NCBI RefSeq assembly: GCF_003606265.1
Contig: NZ_CP023671.1
Coordinates: 62,001-126,000, forward strand
From: Clostridium septicum
Lineage (GTDB): Bacteria > Bacillota > Clostridia > Clostridiales > Clostridiaceae
Length of the DNA: 64,000 nucleotides
Reading direction: 5' to 3'
Part shown: one piece after another, positions 1 through 8,600 of the stretch
Position numbering within the stretch: position 1 is the stretch's first letter
Layout of the letters: each line of letters starts with the position of its first letter
Program-made: the position numbers and the translations under genes
The notes under the pieces: generated by a model
What the model was told of the DNA's origin: nothing
The model's input: the letters and a program-made list of their open reading frames with translations, nothing else
Database searches by the model: none

Positions 1-155
1 TTAATAGAATAGTCAGTAGAATTATTTAATAATCTATTTATTTCATTGATATTAATGTTTTGATCTTTTATTTCACTTAAGAATTTATCATCCCATACAT
101 ACTTTATTACATCTGGAATAAGTTTTGCTCTAGTATCTATAACTACTAAATTATA
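1..155 (-). pseudogene. Fragment of a larger coding region running off the left edge
   Basis: On the minus strand an open frame enters from the left edge and extends to an in-frame TAA at 156-158. It has no ATG, GTG or TTG start with an SD in this stretch. The translation includes VVIDTRAKLIPDVIKYVW and looks like genuine protein rather than chance. It lies directly downstream of the stop of the 419-codon gene at 254-1513 on the same strand, separated by about 100 very AT-rich bases. I read it as the distal part of the same ancestral gene, cut off by mutation. I do not recognise the family, and the rest lies outside the window. Confidence 0.45.
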
Positions 156-253
156 TTATTTAAAATATATTATATAATAATATTATAATTTTCAATAATA
201 TTTTATATTTTAACTTCTCTATTATTCTTCTATATTTAAAAGCAAATGAAAAA

Positions 254-1513
254 TTAGGGAATATTGGTCAATAAACTTTCAAATTGATTTTTATTTTCAA
301 TATTATTATAACAATATTCTAAAATTTCCTTTTCTACATTATTTAACGATTCTATTTTTTCTAATATAATATTGAAATTTCGCACAATTACTAATGTGTC
401 TCTTAATGATTTCAAATATTCTATAGTATCATTTGTGTCTAATAATTTTTTAAGAAATTTTTTAAATTCCTCATCAGTAATAATATCCTTTAAAAAGTTA
501 AAAGCATGTAAATAAATACTAATATTTTTTTGATTTTCAATATACTCCAAATAAATTATATTTTCATGTATATTAAAATTTTTTTTAGATTCTTCTAAAT
601 CACTTTTATATTTTTTTATATTAACCCAATATAGAGGATTAATTTTACTTTTTATATTTTTATAATTCAAAATAGATGAATTTACTTTAATATTAACTTC
701 TTTAGAAAGTATGCTAATATCCTGTTCTGTAGGAAATGTATTTTTAGTGAGGTATTCTAAAAAATATTTTGTATATATTGACTTAATTACAGGTAATTCA
801 ATAGAAAAGGGATTATTAATTAATCCATTTAACTTTTTTATACTATTATTAATTTTATTTTTATCTATTGGTTTATTTATTATGTCAAAAATTTTATTTT
901 TATTAAATCTTTTATATTTAATATAATCTTTAATAATATCCTTTTTAAGTATATTATTAACATTTTCTTTTAACATATCATAACTGTAACTTACTAAAGG
1001 TTTTTTTATTCTATATCTTTTATATTCATTGCTTAACTGGCCTTTTTCTACTTTAATACTTAGATTATACATTTCTAATAATGTAAGCCCACAATAACCC
1101 TTAATATTTAATATATTATTTATATCTTCTAAAGATTTTAAACTTTTGATAATGTTTCTTGATAAAACATTTAATTTGCTTATAGTAGTTTTTCCAGTAG
1201 TTTTAGATATATTTTTAAGTTGATTTTTTATTATGCTATCTATGTCATTATTTGAAATATTTATTACCTTATTCTTAATTAAATTTAATTCTTGAAATAA
1301 ATTATTATCAATATTATCTGATATTATTAAAACCTTCTTTTCTTTAATTAATCTATCTATAACCAAATTTTTAATTATCTTATATTTATAATAATCTTCT
1401 GTGTAAATTACCATATTATTATCTTTATTTACTAGATTAAGTGCTATTTGTTCATTTAGGTTTAATAAAGATACATAAAATATATCCTCTTTGTCAATAT
1501 TTAAATTACTCAT
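254..1513 (-). CDS. Hypothetical protein, possibly the amino-terminal part of a degraded helicase/ATPase
   Basis: This 419-residue, Lys/Asn/Ile-rich protein has no signal peptide or membrane segment. Around residues 30-70 the pattern MVIYTEDYYKYKIIKNLV followed by KKVLIISDN resembles the helix and strand after the Walker A loop in superfamily 1 helicases (gather all, then GKKVLVVS). No Walker A GxxGxGKT is visible, so ATPase activity is doubtful. The remainder is helical and unrecognised. The ATG at 1511-1513 has its SD (GGGGG, 1540-1544) 26 nt upstream, with a small hairpin filling the gap. The protein ends just before another same-strand coding fragment, so it may be one half of a broken gene. 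The helicase link is a weak inference. Confidence 0.5.
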   Translation of the reverse strand: MSNLNIDKEDIFYVSLLNLNEQIALNLVNKDNNMVIYTEDYYKYKIIKNLVIDRLIKEKKVLIISDNIDNNLFQELNLIKNKVINISNNDIDSIIKNQLKNISKTTGKTTISKLNVLSRNIIKSLKSLEDINNILNIKGYCGLTLLEMYNLSIKVEKGQLSNEYKRYRIKKPLVSYSYDMLKENVNNILKKDIIKDYIKYKRFNKNKIFDIINKPIDKNKINNSIKKLNGLINNPFSIELPVIKSIYTKYFLEYLTKNTFPTEQDISILSKEVNIKVNSSILNYKNIKSKINPLYWVNIKKYKSDLEESKKNFNIHENIIYLEYIENQKNISIYLHAFNFLKDIITDEEFKKFLKKLLDTNDTIEYLKSLRDTLVIVRNFNIILEKIESLNNVEKEILEYCYNNIENKNQFESLLTNIP

Positions 1514-1544
1514 AATTTTATGCTATATATTTAGCATTTCCCCC
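1514..1544 (-). promoter_or_regulatory. SD separated from start codon by a hairpin
   Basis: On the minus strand GGGGG (1540-1544) is followed by ATGCTA-AATATA-TAGCAT (1520-1537), a 6-bp stem with a 6-nt loop, then 6 nt and the ATG. Folding out the hairpin leaves 8 nt between SD and start, a normal spacing. The first base triplet of the hairpin is itself an ATG opening a 4-codon frame that stops at TAG. The layout matches that before the chemotaxis receptor at the other end of the window. Confidence 0.4.
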
Positions 1545-1705
1545 TTTTGATATATTTTAATATTTTATCTTTTACATTCTATGAAAAAAGTTTGCTATTT
1601 ATTATAGAAAATATATATTATATACGTTAACTAATTAAATTTTATGGTTATAATATTAATTAAGTGAACTTTTAAATAAAATAAGAGAAAGGATTTGAAA
1701 AGCTT

Positions 1706-2689
1706 ATGAGAAAATTTTTAAAAACACTATTAGTAGTTTTTTTTATATGTGTATTTGGTATAGGAATATTTACATATGTATTTAGAAATCGAATAAATTT
1801 ATATTTAAATATAGCTAAAAATTATCTCCAAATAGAAGAGGATATGAAATCAATTGAGGATTTAACTTGTTATACACCTTTAAATAGCATGGATTATAAA
1901 GATATAGTTTATAAAAATCAAAATGGAGTAGAATTAACACTTGACTTGTTTGGACCTACTAAAAAATTAAATGGGGGTTCTCCTGTAGTACTATTTGTTC
2001 ACGGAGGAAGTTGGATATATGGAGATAAAACAATTCCTAAAAGCATATCACCTTTACTTGAATCATTTAGAGAATCAGGATATACAGTTATTAGTACATC
2101 TTATGAATTTTTAAAAGAAGATATTAATATGGATAAACCAATATCAGATGTTAAAGATACAATTAGATGGGTTTATAAAAATAAAGATATATATAATTTT
2201 AATACAGACGAAATAGGAATACTTGGATTTTCTGCTGGAGCTCACTTATCTCTTATATCTGCATATTCTAATAAAGATGAATTCATAGGTGATATTAACT
2301 TAAAAGACTATCCATCAAATGTTAAATATGTTATTGATATCTTTGGACCTACTGACTTATCTACATTAAATATAAATAATGCAAATACTACTATTGCATC
2401 AGAATTATCTGAATTACCAAATTTAAATGAACTTGAAAAAAAATATAGTCCTATAAATTATGTAAAGGAAGGGGTTCCAGAAACTCTAATAATACATAGT
2501 AAAACAGATAAACTTGTTCCTTATGAAAATTCTACATTACTTTATAATAGGTTATTAAAAGCTTCCGTTGAAACAAAACTAGTTTCTTTAGAAACTAGTA
2601 ATCATGATTTAAGCAATATAAATGTAAAAGAATTAGCTCCTGTAGCTTTAGAAGTTTTGAAATTTGTTATTAAAAACTCTCCTTTATAA
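1706..2689 (+). CDS. Membrane-anchored alpha/beta-hydrolase (esterase, HSL/BD-FAE type)
   Basis: This 327-residue protein has an N-terminal hydrophobic segment (residues about 5-26) that anchors or exports it. It is followed by an alpha/beta-hydrolase domain. The oxyanion motif HGGSW is at 99-103. The nucleophile elbow GFSAG holds Ser176, with the likely triad completed by Asp268 (HSKTDKLVP) and His300 (NHD). These are the marks of hormone-sensitive-lipase-type esterases that cleave small acyl or feruloyl esters; the substrate cannot be told. The SD is GAGAAAGG at about 1685. The gene stands alone and ends in a strong bidirectional terminator shared with the convergent gene. Confidence 0.85.
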   Translation: MRKFLKTLLVVFFICVFGIGIFTYVFRNRINLYLNIAKNYLQIEEDMKSIEDLTCYTPLNSMDYKDIVYKNQNGVELTLDLFGPTKKLNGGSPVVLFVHGGSWIYGDKTIPKSISPLLESFRESGYTVISTSYEFLKEDINMDKPISDVKDTIRWVYKNKDIYNFNTDEIGILGFSAGAHLSLISAYSNKDEFIGDINLKDYPSNVKYVIDIFGPTDLSTLNINNANTTIASELSELPNLNELEKKYSPINYVKEGVPETLIIHSKTDKLVPYENSTLLYNRLLKASVETKLVSLETSNHDLSNINVKELAPVALEVLKFVIKNSPL

Positions 2690-2721
2690 AATAATAAAGA
2701 ACCTTTAGGTTCTTTATTATT
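2690..2721. terminator. Bidirectional intrinsic terminator
   Basis: A 14-bp perfect stem (AATAATAAAGAACC) with a TTTA loop directly follows the esterase stop codon and lies between convergent genes. A/T tails on both sides suit termination in both directions. Confidence 0.85.
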
Positions 2722-2733
2722 TTATAATATTTA

Positions 2734-3252
2734 TTAGTTAATTAGCCCCTTACGTGATTGGTATAAATTAAAAAATGTTGTACCAGCATCTAATACAAAA
2801 ATTATAACAATACTTCGTGTAATTTTTTCTATAATACATAAAGGTATTTTTATTAAAATGAAAATTACTATTGGATGAATAAATTTAATTAAGCAAACTG
2901 ATAAAATTCCAAACAAAGTCGAATTAAGTAAACACACTCTTCCATTTATATTAAATTTATTTTTAGAGTAATCCCACCATTTACGATTAAATATTTTTTC
3001 AAGAAGAAATGAGGTTATGAATTCTAGTATAGATGCTAGAAGTAGTCCTAAAATAAATATAGTATAAATTTTATAATCACATTTATTTAATAAGGTAATA
3101 GCAAATAAAGATCCAAATCCATAAATAGGACATACAGGTCCTTTTAACATACCTCTTTTAATAAAATTTTTAGCTGGGATTGAACAATAGATAGTTTCAC
3201 ATATCCATCCTAAAAAGCTATAGACATAAAACCATAATATAAATTCATACAA
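2734..3252 (-). CDS. Integral membrane protein of the CmpB family (putative ABC-transporter type IV, PF06541)
   Basis: A polytopic membrane protein of 172 residues with the family signature: GWICETIYCSI, then RGMLKGPVCPIYGFGS and a downstream RKWWDYS. The family is widespread in Firmicutes, and the transporter label in databases is not well supported, so I make no substrate claim. I place the start at the TTG at 3252, because AAAGGGG (around 3264-3270) sits about 11 nt upstream. The longer reading from TTG at 3279 would put that SD inside the coding sequence. Single-gene unit, converging on the esterase. Confidence 0.8.
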   Translation of the reverse strand: MYEFILWFYVYSFLGWICETIYCSIPAKNFIKRGMLKGPVCPIYGFGSLFAITLLNKCDYKIYTIFILGLLLASILEFITSFLLEKIFNRKWWDYSKNKFNINGRVCLLNSTLFGILSVCLIKFIHPIVIFILIKIPLCIIEKITRSIVIIFVLDAGTTFFNLYQSRKGLIN

Positions 3253-3358
3253 TTTTATTGCATCCCCTTTATAATACAAATAGTATTAGTACAGTATATG
3301 GTAATATGCTTTAAACTTTCACAATATATTAATAATATTTATATTCTTATAAAAAATA

Positions 3359-3384
3359 AAAAGACAGTTTTTAAATACTGTCTT
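3359..3384 (-). terminator. Terminator of pyrE
   Basis: On the minus strand AAAGACAGT, an 8-nt loop and ACTGTCTTT are followed by a U-rich tail, just after the pyrE stop. Confidence 0.85.
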
Positions 3385-3393
3385 TCCTATCTA

Positions 3394-4080
3394 TTATATC
3401 GCTTTATATGCTACTCCATACTTTTCATAGTAAGAGTTTATGGATTCTTTCATGCTTTCATCTATGTAGATAGTTCCATTTATCTCTTTCATATAAAGAT
3501 GTTCTACTACTTCTTGCATAGTTACTATAGAATAAGTTGTAATATCAAATACTTCTTTTATTTCTTCTTGAGCTGATTTCTCTGATTTACCTTTCTCCAT
3601 TCTATCTACTGAAATTACAAGACCCATTATATTAACATTGCCTTGTGCTTTTAATATAGGTGCTGTTTCATAAATAGAAGTTCCAGCTGTCATAACATCT
3701 TCAACTATTACTACGTTTGAATTATCTTTTAGTTTAGCACCTAGTAAGATACCTCCCTCACCGTGATCTTTTGCTTCTTTTCTATTTGAACAATATTCAA
3801 CATTCATATCATATAATTGATTCATTGAGATAGCGGTAGTTACAGTTAATGGAATACCTTTATATGCTGGTCCAAATAAAATATCTATATCTTTTCCAAA
3901 GTGTTTATTTATTGTTTGTGCATAGAATTCACCTAATTTTTTTAGTTGCTCTCCTGTAGTATAATTTCCTGTATTAATAAAAAATGGAGTTTTTCTACCA
4001 CTTTTAGTAACAAAGTCACCAAATCTTAATACATTACTTTCAACCATAAATTCAATAAACTCTTTTTTATATTTTTCCAT
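3394..4080 (-). CDS. pyrE: Orotate phosphoribosyltransferase
   Basis: PyrE joins orotate to PRPP to give orotidine monophosphate, the fifth step of pyrimidine synthesis, in the cytoplasm. The 228-residue protein carries the PRPP-binding signature VVIVEDVMTAGTS (two acidic residues, then TAGTS) and an earlier FGPAYKGIPL substrate loop, both typical of the type I phosphoribosyltransferase fold. SD AAAGGA lies 8-10 nt before the ATG. The gene is alone here with its own terminator; the other pyr genes are not in this window. No PyrR-type attenuator was apparent in the 166-nt leader. Confidence 0.95.
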   Translation of the reverse strand: MEKYKKEFIEFMVESNVLRFGDFVTKSGRKTPFFINTGNYTTGEQLKKLGEFYAQTINKHFGKDIDILFGPAYKGIPLTVTTAISMNQLYDMNVEYCSNRKEAKDHGEGGILLGAKLKDNSNVVIVEDVMTAGTSIYETAPILKAQGNVNIMGLVISVDRMEKGKSEKSAQEEIKEVFDITTYSIVTMQEVVEHLYMKEINGTIYIDESMKESINSYYEKYGVAYKAI

Positions 4081-4264
4081 TAAATATCCGTCCTTTCAAA
4101 ATCATATGTTTTTCTGTATTATTCTGTCTTTGTTCGTCTTTTACATTTTATCACTAAATTATAAATATTACTAATATTTTATTAATAAATTTTTGTGAAT
4201 ATATATTTTAAATTGACAATTATTAATCTTATTATAGAGTATAATAATGTTGGAGGTTATTAAT

Positions 4265-4912
4265 ATGAAAAAGAAATCTATTATTTTAACTACTTTACTA
4301 ATAATATTAACTTTTTGCTTTAGTATAGTTGCTATTTACAAACATTATTTTTATCCTAATATTGAAGTGAAATCTATAAATAGTGAAGCAATTATAGATA
4401 ATAAAAAACTATTAGCTAAATTTTTCCCAAATAAACTTAATCTTTCATTATCTGAAATATCTTTAGAATCTAAGGTTAACTTTACAGAAGAAGAATTAAC
4501 AGATTTGTTTATTTCGGTAGTTAATGAAATACCTGATTTAAAAAATAATGTAACAGGATTAAAAGTAAATATCAATAATAATAAACTTTATATATTTATT
4601 AACTTTAAATATAATAATTTACCACTTCAAATTAAAACAATTTTTATGCCTTATAGCGAAAATGGAGAAGGGATATTTCATTTTCAAGAAGGAAAAATTG
4701 GTTTTATTAATATTGAAAAAGATACATTTTTTAAATATTTAGAAGATACATCAATAATTCAATTTGATAAAAAACAAGGAAATGTAATTATTTCTTTTGT
4801 TAATACTGATATACTAGAAATAACTGATATTAGTACTAATGAAAATAATCTCGATATATTATTTAAAGCCCATTTAAATTTATTTAAAAGTAAAAAGGAT
4901 AATGATTTTTAA
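4265..4912 (+). CDS. Membrane-anchored extracytoplasmic protein, YpmS/DUF2140-like
   Basis: This 215-residue protein has one N-terminal membrane segment (MKKKSIILTTLLIILTFC...) and an all-beta-looking outer domain. The arrangement (N-terminal anchor, then NFTEEELTDLF, then a membrane-facing beta domain with IKTIFMPYSENGEGIFHF) resembles Bacillus YpmS (DUF2140). That is a tentative match from pattern, and its function is unknown. The ATG at 4265 is chosen over an upstream in-frame ATG at 4247 because the SD TGGAGGT lies between them, 7 nt from the later start. A terminator overlaps its stop codon. Confidence 0.65.
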   Translation: MKKKSIILTTLLIILTFCFSIVAIYKHYFYPNIEVKSINSEAIIDNKKLLAKFFPNKLNLSLSEISLESKVNFTEEELTDLFISVVNEIPDLKNNVTGLKVNINNNKLYIFINFKYNNLPLQIKTIFMPYSENGEGIFHFQEGKIGFINIEKDTFFKYLEDTSIIQFDKKQGNVIISFVNTDILEITDISTNENNLDILFKAHLNLFKSKKDNDF

Positions 4913-4927
4913 ACTCATTATCCTTTT
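4893..4927 (+). terminator. Terminator overlapping the stop codon
   Basis: AAAAGGATAATGA and TCATTATCCTTTT form a 13-bp stem around a loop containing the TAA stop of the preceding gene; a T-rich tail follows. Confidence 0.85.
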
Positions 4928-4958
4928 CTTTGTGAATAAAATTAGGCTTATATTATCT

Positions 4959-5384
4959 CTACTTACCTGTTGCTTCTTTATCTAGTTCATATAATCTAGC
5001 TCTTTCTTCTAAAGTTAAATCTGTAGAGCCTTCTCTTTTTTCTATTAATTTTTGAAGTTCATTAAATTTTTGTTCTCCAAGTTTTGTTTTTATTACTTCT
5101 GCTTTTAATTCTTTAATTTCATGCTTTTCATGTTCAGATAATCTTTCGCCCTTTTCTACTCTTTCCCTAAATGAATGTATTTTTTCTTTTCCATCGGAAG
5201 TTAAAAAACCTTCATTTTCCGGAGTCCAAAACTCATCAAAATTAGCTGCAGTTTTAGGTGCAGATATTTCACAGGATACTCGAAGACTATTAGGTTTACA
5301 TTCCACTGCCATAACATTTCGGCTACTAGCTGATCCTATAACCATAGTTGTTAATACTAAAGATGTTAATAATCTCTTTTTCAT
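4959..5384 (-). CDS. Small secreted protein of unknown function
   Basis: A 141-residue protein with a clear signal peptide: MKKR, a hydrophobic core to about residue 20, and a likely cleavage after NVMA (residue 26). The mature part begins with VECKPNSLRVSCE (two Cys close together, possibly a disulfide). It continues as a highly charged, helix-forming tail with repeated LSEHEKHEIKEL / LTLEERARLYEL patterns. The two LxxEEr-like helices recall DUF2680-type clostridial secreted proteins, but I do not claim membership. SD AGGAGG lies close to the start (plus 5393-5400). Monocistronic. Confidence 0.7.
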   Translation of the reverse strand: MKKRLLTSLVLTTMVIGSASSRNVMAVECKPNSLRVSCEISAPKTAANFDEFWTPENEGFLTSDGKEKIHSFRERVEKGERLSEHEKHEIKELKAEVIKTKLGEQKFNELQKLIEKREGSTDLTLEERARLYELDKEATGK

Positions 5385-5560
5385 GCCTTGGTACCTCCTT
5401 TATTTTATTCACATTTATAGTATGTACTATTTTTTAGAATTTAGGCTAAGTAAAAAATGTAATTAGTAACTAAATTTCATTAAAAAATTTCATGAATTTT
5501 TTACTAATAATATTAGAAATTGTTATTTCTATAGATAAATAATCTTCTTAGTTTTATAAT

Positions 5561-5598
5561 AAAAGAGATGTACACTAATATTTATATACATCTCTTTT
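5561..5598 (-). terminator. Terminator of the GH95 gene
   Basis: AAAAGAGATGTA and TACATCTCTTTT pair around an A/T loop just downstream of the fucosidase stop codon, with a U-rich run on the minus strand. Confidence 0.75.
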
Positions 5599-5609
5599 AC
5601 TTTTAACAA

Positions 5610-8600
5610 TTAATTTTCTAAGATTTTATTTGTTATAAATTCAATTTCATAGTCGTTTATAATATTGTCATTATTTAAATCATATTTAGGTATATTTTGA
5701 TTAAAATATTTTGATACCATTGATAAATCTCCAATATCTATTTTACCATTATTATTAAAATCAGCTGATTTTTCTGTTATAACTTCTTTTCTAAATTTGC
5801 TTATCTTTATATCATTTATTTTTCCATTTAAATTTTCTTGTCCTCTTCCATTAGCACCTATTATCAAAGGTAAATCACTTACTTCTAAATTTTCACTTAC
5901 ATTAACAGTTTTATCTAATTTGTTGTTAATATAAATTTTTGCTGTACCTTCTTGATTTTCAAATACAACTTTAATTTTCACCCATTCATGTAATGGAATA
6001 GTTTCATTAGATATAAATTGTGTTATTGCCCCTTCTGCATGAAATCTTAATTTACCACTTGGAGAAACATCTAATAAAAATCCGCCTTTTCCTGTTTCAT
6101 TATTAATTTTTTGAACTATTTTTTGCCAATAAGAAGTATATCTTTCTAAATATATGTCTGCTTCAATAGCAAAATTTTCACTGAATTTAAGATCTTCTGA
6201 ACTTTCTACACTTATATATCCATTTCCAAATTCAGCTGCTTTTCCATTGGTAGAATCTACCTGTTGTATAGTTCCGTTTAAAATACCGTTAAGTTTGTTA
6301 TTAGATATATCTTTTCCCAAGTTATTTACATCTTCAAAATCATATTGAGCTATTGTTTCTTCTAATATTTCAACATAAGGATTTATATTAATTAGATATT
6401 CTTTATTAATAACTCCATTAGCTGAAATAACATTTATTATAGCTTTTCCCGGAATAGTAGTTGGTTTATTTATTTCAATTTTTGCATTACTATTTTCAGC
6501 TATAGCTGATATTTCCAAATTAGATAAATTTTCACCTTTACCTAAATCATAAGTATATTCATATACATCTGAGTTAAAATCTTCTAATTCATTTTTGTTT
6601 ATAGATATACTTCTTAGATATGCATTAGTTGTAGGATGATTTTTAATAAATTTTGCATCAGCCCAGTCTCCATGATCGGACCCTATACCATTCCCACCAT
6701 CTTCTACTACTAATTTCAATTCATTTTTCTCTTTAATAGGAACCTTTACGTATTTTTCAGTAGTGTCAGGATTCATAATACCAGAGTTAAAGACTTCTTC
6801 ATTATCTAAATATACTTTAAAGACTATAGATGCAGTACTTGTCATCTCTCTATCAACTCCAACATAAGATTCAAAGTAGTCATAATATTCATAATCAGAT
6901 AAATCATAAATTATAGTAGAATTAGCATGAACGCCAAGTCCTTTATCATATTTTACATTAGATCCATCTTCTCCTTTTAAAGTTAACTTATTTCCATCAA
7001 CACTAACATCTTTTCCTATATTTCCCCAACCAGTTGTTGCTGATTTCCATTCTAAATCACTTAAATATAACAACATTTCTGCTATTGCTAAATTCGAAGG
7101 TTCCCCTTCTCCTAATGAATTTATAGCCTTAATATAATATACATAGTCATATGCATCATTTAAAGGTGCAATTTCATCTATAAATGATAATTCTTTTACG
7201 TCTTCTGCTATTTTAATAAATTCTTCACCTTCAGACTTTCTATAAATATTATATCCATCTGCAAATTTAGACTTTTCCCAAGTTAATTTAATGGAATTAT
7301 CGTCAATTCTTAGAGCTTTTAATCCTTTTCCTTTTTCTACTTGTTGAGCAGGAATATTCTCTATAGTATATGTCATCCCTTTTTCAGTAGAAAATTTTAT
7401 TCTTCCCTCCTCTGTTACTATAAGCGTTATATTATTTCCATTTGCATCTTTTAATATTGCATCTTTTATACCTGGATAATCTATTATACATTCATTTCCC
7501 GAGCCAGACACGATAGTTGCAGATTTTAAATTGCTATTTTTCCAATTAGCAGAAACCTCAAAATTCCCTCTAGCCTTTAATCCTGAGTAAGATCCATCAG
7601 CCCAAGAATTAGGAAGAGAAGGTATTAAACTTATATAACCCATGTGACTTTGAATTAGCATTTCTGAAATACCTGCTGTTGCTCCAAAATTGCCATCGAT
7701 TTGAAATGGTGGATGAGTATCAAATAAGTTATCTAAAGTACCATTTTTCAATAGATTTCCTAAAAGCATGTGTGCTTTTTCACCATCTAATAACCTAGCC
7801 CAAAGGTTAATTTTATTGGCCATAGACCATCCAGTACCCCCATCTCCTCTTTCTTGCATTGTAATTCTAGCTGCCTCAAATAATTCAGTGGTATCTTTAT
7901 TTATTTCTTTTCCTGGATATAAACCTACAAGATGAGAAATATGTCTATGATTAGCTTCTCCTGCATTTATATCATCTTTCCATTCTTGTATTTGCCCGCG
8001 ACTTCCAATTTGAGTAGGAAGCAGCCTATCTCTTTTATTTATTAATTCTTCTTTAAACTCTTCATCTTCTACTCCTAAAATATCTATAGCTTTTATAGTA
8101 TCATTAAATAATTGACGTATTAATTGTTGATCAAAAGTTGTTGCTACAGTTCTTGGTCCATGTTCTGGTGAATAGCTTGGTGATGACACTAAATATGTTT
8201 TTCCATCTGAATGAGTATATTCAACTAAAAATTTAGTCCAAAATTTAGCTGCTTCTTTCATTATTGGATATATTTTTTCTCTTAAATAATCTTTATTGTC
8301 TGTAAATTGATAGTTTTCCCAAAGATTTTGTGAAATCCATGCGTTTGCTGTTGGAGCCCACCCCCAATCAAATGCCCATCCCATAGCTGTAAAACCAAAA
8401 GGATTATTCATGGTATTAACTATCCATCCTGGAGCTCCTGTACCATCATCATCAATTCCACAATGAACATTTGCACTAACTCGCCCTGGCTCCCTTAAAC
8501 TATCTACATAATCTACTAATGGAGTAGCACATTCTGAAAGATTAGTTACATCTGCTGGCCAATAATTCATTTCAAGATTAACATTAAAATGATAATCTGA

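Noticed and set aside
711..926. 71-codon plus-strand reading over the helicase-like gene
   Set aside because: Antisense shadow in AT-rich sequence, no SD.
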